Shown in pieces: positions 57,322 through 64,000 of a stretch of DNA of 64,000 nt (position 1 is the first letter of the stretch; each line of letters begins with the position of its first letter). The stretch comes from Meandrina meandrites. Lineage: Eukaryota > Cnidaria > Anthozoa > Scleractinia > Meandrinidae. The DNA lies in assembly GCA_963693305.1 (NCBI GenBank), contig OY855904.1:46449315-46513314 (forward strand). Direction: 5' to 3'. Made by a program: the position numbers and the translations under genes. Below the pieces are notes generated by a model. The model searched no databases. It had not been told where the DNA came from and saw only the letters and a list, made by a program, of their open reading frames with translations.

Positions 57322-57649
57322 GAAATCCCTGGGATATCTGGGAAGCTCAAAAGACTATATTTGATTCGACCCATAGTCGCACTTTTCTGGATCGCAGCAT
57401 GAAAAGTCAAAATGTCAAGCGATTAGCTCAAATGCCCTATTTTCAAGACCCTCTCGATTTTTTTCGTTTTATTTACGCAAGATAGTTTTTTGATTGGTCC
57501 AAGGTCATATAAGTTCTTTCGGGAAGCAGAACGAGAACGGTGAGTGGCGGAGAGGGGGGAGATTGCACCTAAAAGAGCATCGTAAAATTCCGGGTATTGA
57601 AAAACATTAATTATAACTCAACAATAAGGTGTATTGCTTAATATAAGCT

Positions 57650-60600
57650 CCCTAATAATACACGACAAGGCGCAGCCGAGTTGATTATCGCTCATAGAAA
57701 ACTAGGGTGACTAGTCTAATAGATCTTTTTGTGTTCATGCTACTCTCCGCGCCAAGGCTCGTCAACATCTGCAAATACAAAAGAATTTGAACTCCAAAAT
57801 GAAATCTAGCGGGCAATTAACATAAACATAGAAGAATAAATAATAAACAGCGTGAAAAAGATCTATTGCTTTAATAGAAACTCTTAACGATTGCAGTCCA
57901 AAACCTACAATTTTATGTACAATTTTAAAAGCCAAAAATAGAAAAAAACTGTCCCTTCAAAAAGCAACGCACGCGAGATCGTGTTCTATCAGCGAAAAGA
58001 AAACAACGGGAGAACCAATCAGATTCCCGGATTTCCAATAAAACATGACTGAATTTCTACTCAGTTGCAATATTCGATCTACACCGAGCTACTGACACAA
58101 CAAATTCAGTACTACACCTGAGCCGCTAGCTCTAATTTGCAGAACTGGTACAAGTTCTCCAAAATCTCAACATTTGCTGTTTTGAGGAGGACGTCAGCTA
58201 AGAAACGTACTATAACAAGCGTGCAAAGCTAATTGTGCTCTTAATTAAACCCTATTTTAGCGAGATTTTCGTTTACAAATTACACTGCAATAACAACGAA
58301 AATACATAATTATTTACAAAATTAAGCATTCCTTGATTTAGAAGTATTAAAATGTTGTAACCAACCAAGACTAATCAACATTTCAGGTTTTAATTTTAAT
58401 AATTAGGAATAATTATTTGGTCGGACAGTGGTTGGTGTTTTTTTCGTAGCCTGGGTTAAATTTAGATCAAATAGAGGAGTCACGCTCCTTAAATAGGGTG
58501 TTAATGAATATCTAGGCGAATGTATATTCTACGGTGATTTTGCAGACTATAAATGTCCAAATGATGCATACATCATATGAGCGAATATATACTCTCAAGG
58601 TGATGCTGAATAAAATTCAATATCTAGGAATGCATTATCGAAGTGTGACACGATTTCTTTGAAATATAGCGATTTTAAATTGAATTTAAGGAAAATGTAA
58701 GCCCGTCTAGCTCTTTTCACCTTTCATTCTAAGAGAAAAATTACGTAGAATGATAAGTAGTATTAAGGCGGATGTACACCCGAAGCCCGTTTGTCCACCA
58801 CTAAACTTGGGTTTAATGCGAATATCTCGTTCGCGTTTTAAGCAATCCAAAAACCCTATGCTCATTTCACAAAGCTATGTTTAGCGGTGTTTTGCAAATT
58901 TTTGGGTGATTATTGGGGATTTTTGGGAACAGATAGTTTTTCTCAAAGGATTAGTAAAATTTGGAGAAGTAAGAAATATTTAACATTAATGTGATTTTAA
59001 AATTAGAATTTGAAGATAAAAATTAGTAGATGGATACCAAAACAGTCCCCTGACAACCATGGTTGCTCTTGCTTGGAGGTTAACTGTCTGGTGGTGTTTC
59101 CAAAATAATTTTATTTCTTCTATTCCTCCTTTTCACCTCTTAAAATTTCACTCAAAATTGGATGTACCCCGCCTTAAAAAATACTGACAGTGTGTTCTTC
59201 TATTACATAAATTATACAGAAAACGTTGTTTGACTATATGCGATTTTTATGCCATTCCCAGGATCCTATTTACGATTATGCTATACCGGTATTGATCTGC
59301 ACCAAAATTTTAAGAGGTTTAAAGAAGGGATAGGAGAAAGAAAACTATGTTTGGAAAACCACAGTTGACCAGCACGCAAGAGCACCCCAGGTTGTCAGGG
59401 GATTGTTTTGGTGTCCATCTACTAACTTTAAACTTCAAATTCTAATTTAAAAACAGGATTAAATGTTCAACATATCTACTAATTCTTTGAGAAAAACTGT
59501 CTCCTCCTAAACTTCCACAAAAGTCACCCAAAAAATATATAAAACACAGCAAAACATATATTCGTGGAATAAGCATAGAGCTTTTGGATTACTTAAAACG
59601 CCAACAGATTTGAACCCAATTGCATTCCTACTACCCGTTCTACAGACTAATCTAAAGCTTAGTGGTAAAACCTTCGACCGATGTGAGGAAGGTGATAGGT
59701 TTGACTCCTGTCTCTGCATCTATCTGACATCTGTCTCCATAAAATACATACCAGGCATGATATCAACTATCAGTAAAAAAAAAGCGGTTTTTCTTTTGAA
59801 AAGGAATACCGTTTGGTTGGCGGTAACTATTTTTTGACATCGATTTTTAATAACGTGCTTCACACGTTGGCATTTTAGCTACTAAGTTTTTCTTTTACGT
59901 TGAGGTTCTAACTTGAATTTACAAAAGCTTTTTCCAAAAAATGAGAGAAAATCAGCTTTAACTTCTGTGACGGTTTTGTAATGAGATCAGGGTTAGAACC
60001 GATAAGCAAATCTACCATTGACCATTTCTGAGTGTGTTTCCACTCAATCAGTGCAACTCGTTGTCTTGTGAAGCAAGGTTAATGGGCAGTTTTTCCAGCT
60101 CATGTCTGGTTCTGTGTAAAGAAATCAAGTAGGACATTATTTTGTGTCATTAAAAAGTCATTAAAATTCCACGGTATTCTAATGATTATAGAAGTAGCAC
60201 TGTTAGATACATAGACATTGTCTTCATCAACACTACGTAGCATTTTCCTGCTATTCAAAGTATTAATTTGTATTCTCTTAACATAGCAGATAAGAAATCA
60301 TCTGTGGATGTTGAAGAATAGATAGCGATGGTATCTGTTTCGCTTTCTTCCATGATCAATACTAAGAAACAAATTTGACACCAGCTAAATAAAATGTTGC
60401 CGAAAACAATATTTGCAGCAAAGATAGAAACCACGAGTTGCAGTCAAATTATTTTACTATAACCCAGTGAATGATTGGTCAGAAACTGAATATCATTAAA
60501 ACTGTTTTAATGACGGTTCTGCTCGTTCAGAGGTTTCCATCAATGTAGCCAATCAGATTCCGAGGCTGCCAATAGCCACACACTGCGTTACGTTACGCTA

Positions 60601-60977
60601 AAACTCACTTCTTTGCCACAAAGAAAAAGGCCCAAAATAGATGTTTCTTAGTGCAAATTCGATCTTATTCCCTGGCGTTCATATAACAAGTGAAAATGAG
60701 TTTCCCCTTCCTCTAAACCTTTTCTGTTTGGATTTGTAACAGTAAGTTTGTGATGGGTTTACCCTCAACTTCGCTGAGGTAATACTTGTATATTTTTATA
60801 ATTGGAGCTTTGATGCTCGTCCTGAAAATAAACAGCCACACCTGCGGCCAAAAAAAAAATCCAAATGGGGCTCTCTTTTTTCATTTCCTGGCAAAAGCAA
60901 ACGGAACACATACTTTTTTGATGAGTTTTTATAAATTTAAAAGAGGCCAGCTACACAAATAGAAAATATTGACTTAC
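57650..60977. repeat. Segmental duplication, gene C 3' flank
   Basis: This is collinear with 41,260-44,525. It lacks the Harbinger MITE and the 187-bp insert but has its own insertions (58767-59173 and an inverted relative at about 59,370-59,610). No gene is supported. Confidence 0.8.
58767..59173. mobile_element. TIR element flanked by TTAA
   Basis: The left end is GGCGGATGTACACCC and the right end is GGATGTACCCCGCC, inverted imperfectly. TTAA flanks both sides. It is absent at the gene B paralogous site. Confidence 0.6.
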
Positions 60978-61333
60978 CGTTGAAGATCCTTGGTGTTGTC
61001 ATCCAACACCCTTCTTCTGCATCTCCATTGACTTTTCAAAGCAATCTCTCGCTTCCCCGAATTCTTCTCTTTCTTTGTGCACCATTCCAAGATCAAACAG
61101 TGATTTGGCCGTGTCACGATGATCTTTCAGCAGATCCATTCGCATCCTCAACGCTTCCTCAGAATATCGTTTAGCGTTGTCATATTCACCCAGGGCGTAA
61201 TAGTTGTTCGACAGGTTGTTGAGGATGGTTGCCGTGAAAGGATGGTTACCCAGGTATTCTCGGTAGATTGGGAGGGTCTGCCGTTCTCTGACTACAATGG
61301 CTTCTCGATGATCTTGTTCAAGTGATAGGGCCA
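60978..61333 (-). pseudogene. Gene C, TPR exon with 1-bp insertion
   Basis: The acceptor is TTCCTAG and the join is phase 1. The translation matches gene B (LEQDHREAIVV, NNLSNNYYALGEYDNAKRY, ARDCFEKSMEMQKK) until a C-run at 61009-61011. There one extra base relative to gene B shifts the frame to an early TGA. The exon is 356 bp against 355 bp in B. It ends at a strong donor, ACG|GTAAGT. The lesion may be a real loss of the C-terminus, a polymorphism or an assembly error. Confidence 0.8.
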
Positions 61334-61673
61334 CTAGGAATAGAATTAAACAATCAAAGATAACCTCCAATTGGCACAAAAATATGCACTGATATTTGTG
61401 CCCGGACATTGTCTGTTCCGAGAACCAAAGCAAAGCCAAATGATTATTTAACTACCCTTGAAGCGTTTTTACACAAGGACGCTGAGTTTGGGAGACCTTC
61501 TCTCAAAGGCGTTGGCGTACAAAACCATTTACAGGTTGTTTGGAATATCTGGAATTCTCTAGATTTGGTTGCATCAGGTGGTATGTTTTGTAAACCAGTC
61601 GTGTGCGAAATATGTTTGATGAATTTTAAAAATGAATATTATGTGATGAAATAAACGAAAGCCCTACACTCAC

Positions 61674-63356
61674 CTGCCATGTCATTGTATGTTGCCGCCA
61701 GCATAACGATGTCCTCTTCCCCGTGTGTTTGGCGAACTTCGATTGCCTGTTCGATCTTTTCTCTCCCTTCACGGGACTTGCCTTCTTTTGCGAGACATCG
61801 GCCATGTTTAGCGAGGCACTGGGCTCGGCTGTTACCGGTGTTGATGCAATGATTTGGACTGCTCTGGATTCTGTCGGCTTCCTCCAAATATTCCCTGGCT
61901 CTTCTAGCGGCTTCAACGCACAGACCCGGTGAACAGGAACAGTTGAACACTACCTTGATGCCCAAGGAGGTGAGACATTCACTCAATCTCTTTTCATCTC
62001 CCATTTCTTCGCACTTCTGTCTTAACAATAAGAAAACAGATTCATATTTGATCTTTCCAATCATCTTTGCTAGTAGCTCCCCAACGCTGTTGAAGACGTC
62101 GATGCACCGTGCGATTTGTCCATCATCCATTTCACCGTTTTCGCACCATTCAATAAGTTGCATGACATTCTCTTCCTCCTGTCGGAAATCAGCGATTGCG
62201 TCTGACGCCTTCTTGCTTAAGAACGTTCTAAATGTCTCATTCAGGAATGCCAAAAAATAGTCGATGAACAGATTGCGGGAATTGGCAAAGACGACAGGAA
62301 AATCGGATTCCTTATCTCTGCAGTAGTCGCGAATGACTCTGAGGAAAGTATAAAGACAAGTACCCCCAATGATGTTTTCTTCTAAAAGAGATCGCTTAGC
62401 CAATTCCAACGCGCTATCTTTGAGCTGATGTTCGCTTAACGCCGTTGACCGAAATATTTGTGCAGCTCCAGACAGAGTAAAACGTCCTCTCAGTAATGCT
62501 AATGTTATGAGAGTTTTCTTTTCTTGTTCAGTAAGTCTGCCAAAGCAAAAATCGAGGCACGCGCTTATCTTTTCTTCCTTTGGAACTGACTGGATCTTCC
62601 TTAAGAGGTCGAATTTTTCTTGTGGCAATGAGCTGGTCATGTGTTTCACGAGGCTAAGTTGGTCGCGGTGGGATAAGGCCAATGTGTAAAGGACGAGTGG
62701 AATGCCACTACAAATCTTTGATAGCAGGTAGGCGTGTTGTTGGTTGACAACTCCATCTTTCCACGCTATTTGCAAGAGCTGAAGTGATTCTTCTGGTGTA
62801 AAGCAAGGGAGATGGATCATTTCTTGGCCTAATGTCGGGAAAACAACTTTCTCTGATGAGGTGACCAGTAACTTAACTTTTCTTGATATCATCATAATCT
62901 CAGTAATAAAGGTCATGACCTTCGATTCTTCACTTGTTGGATTCACCCTTCCTTCCAATTCATGCCGCGTTTCGCCCAAATGCAGTAAAAATTCGAAGTT
63001 GTCCAGTAACAAGACCGTGTAGAAATCTTGACTTTTCAGACGATTTTTCAACTCAGATATCGGGTTCTCTACAGGGTAATGGTAAACTTGTTGAAGTGCC
63101 TTTTCCGAGAAGTCGTCTAGCGACTTTATATATCTGCAGTTCACGTAGACAACAACGATCCGACTGTCAGAGTCCAATCGTTCGTTGGCCACCTTAATAG
63201 CTGTACTTGTTTTTCCCACGCCAGTAACACCATGTACAAGAACGCATCTGCAATTGTGTGTTGGGCAAAGGTATCTCTTAATAGCCTCGCATTCCTCGTC
63301 GCGACAGACAAAATGAGGAACTGTCTGGGGGAGGTGGGACAAACCTCTACAGGCTC
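61674..63356 (-). CDS. Gene C, STAND NTPase exon
   Basis: This 1,683-bp exon, phase 1 in and out, is open throughout and has the same length as in gene B. Motifs are GVTGVGKTS, TVLLLDNFEFLL, LLVTSSEKVVFPT, CSGIPLVLYTLAL and TFLRVIRDYCR, then helical repeats ending AATYNDMA. The acceptor is TTTTATAG and the donor CAG|GTGAGT. Its closest relative here is gene B; A shares the early P-loop block but has the 11-codon deletion. The role as an NLR-like switch is inferred from the fold. Confidence 0.92.
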
Positions 63357-63759
63357 CTATAAAACAATCGTTATTTCAGTGATTTCCATTTGGTCTGGCT
63401 AACTTTTTGTCTGGACGGAGTCGCCAAAAGGATATCGTTACTGAAAGAGTTTTATTTATCAGCATCAGCAACTAAATGCAGCAAGACCCCCGATAGGAAC
63501 GAACAGATCTTCCCATAACACCTAAACTATGAATCTCGAATGAATCAGCTATGCAATAGGAGAAAGAAGTTAAAATCAGTGTGTTGCTGCAGTTTTATTT
63601 ACGTAAACTACTCTGCATTTATTCTATTTAATTATAGCACCTTTAAAGTTTTGAGTTCAGTTTTGTGTTTTTGTTCCCATTGTGTTTTAGTACCATCTGA
63701 TGTAGATACAAAACATAATCACAGTGAATGTTTTGGGTTTAATATAAAATTTCAGTTAC

Positions 63760-63813
63760 CTGCAATAGTTTCCTGTATTGACAAGGACGCAGTAGCACCT
63801 GCATGGGACGGAT
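63760..63813 (-). CDS. Gene C, NTPase-proximal mini-exon
   Basis: This 54-bp phase 1-1 exon has acceptor TTTGACAG and donor GCAG|GTAACT. It is open and encodes PSHAGATASLSIQETIA between split codons. The first exon and any further mini-exons lie beyond the window. A C-run (about 63,917-63,930) and CT-rich sequence follow at the edge. Confidence 0.75.
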
Positions 63814-64000
63814 CTGTCAAAGAACGTGAACCATTCTTCAATACAAATGACTAAGTCATTAAGCAGTGTCCTTCCGTCCACCCAATTTCCTATCCTTCTA
63901 TCTTCCGATCCCTCCCCCCCCCCCCCCCCCGCCATTGTGGAATCTTCAATGCCATGCTTTCTTTTCGTCCTTTCATTTTTGTATTTCTCATCTTCCCATC

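Overview
The window looks like animal nuclear DNA, most likely from an anthozoan cnidarian (a stony coral or sea anemone). The reasons are spliced genes with GT-AG introns, a tandem family of STAND/NLR-like NTPase-TPR genes, a BEL/Pao LTR retrotransposon, a THAP-type transposase relic, and a dense layer of short inverted-repeat elements. The organism assignment is inference. I saw no tRNA, rRNA or CRISPR array and no prokaryotic operon. Many open frames here lie in repeats and are not genes.

Three paralogous STAND genes, called A, B and C here, all lie on the minus strand. Gene A runs from 11651 to beyond position 1, gene B from 48083 to 44526, and gene C enters at 63813 or beyond and runs to 60978. 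Gene B is complete: a 58-bp first exon with ATG, two mini-exons (51 and 54 bp), a 1,683-bp exon with the whole NTPase (P-loop, Walker B, GxP motif) plus the start of a helical region, and a TPR exon. All junctions up to the TPR exon are phase 1 and the frame stays open for about 734 residues. Gene A has the same plan, but its mini-exon region is expanded to an array of seven intact 51-bp phase 1-1 exons of two alternating classes, built from a repeated genomic unit of about 0.79 kb. Its NTPase-proximal mini-exon carries a stop, and a 3.9-kb transposon sits in the following intron. Gene C has a 1-bp insertion in its TPR exon. The 3' flanks of B and C (41.3-44.5 and 57.7-61.0 kb) are a segmental duplication, which allows several insertions to be called from their empty paralogous sites.

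Between the STAND genes the DNA is mobile and repetitive. 3913-7810 is a TIR element whose first exons encode an SR-protein-like arginine/serine-rich chain on four phase-2 exons. 16411-20144 is a THAP/HTH transposase relic whose termini are inverted clusters of 16-21-bp subrepeats and whose catalytic domain is missing. 21058-22079 and 28337-29367 are two copies of a TTAA-bounded element. 22307-23571 is a 1.27-kb fold-back palindrome. 26263-30398 is a 4.1-kb fold-back element whose arms are 40-bp minisatellite arrays in opposite orientation. 35108-41045 is a BEL/Pao element with 205-bp LTRs and a perfect 5-bp target duplication, broken by a stop, frameshifts and a roughly 1-kb replacement. A dispersed repeat of about 2 kb occurs four times (near 13.7, 23.6, 32.6 and 51.2 kb).

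The observation I rate highest is the gene A mini-exon array next to a STAND immune-type NTPase. Symmetric phase-1 exons allow any number or combination to be included without a frameshift, which would vary the N-terminal segment. No expression data are available here to show that this happens.
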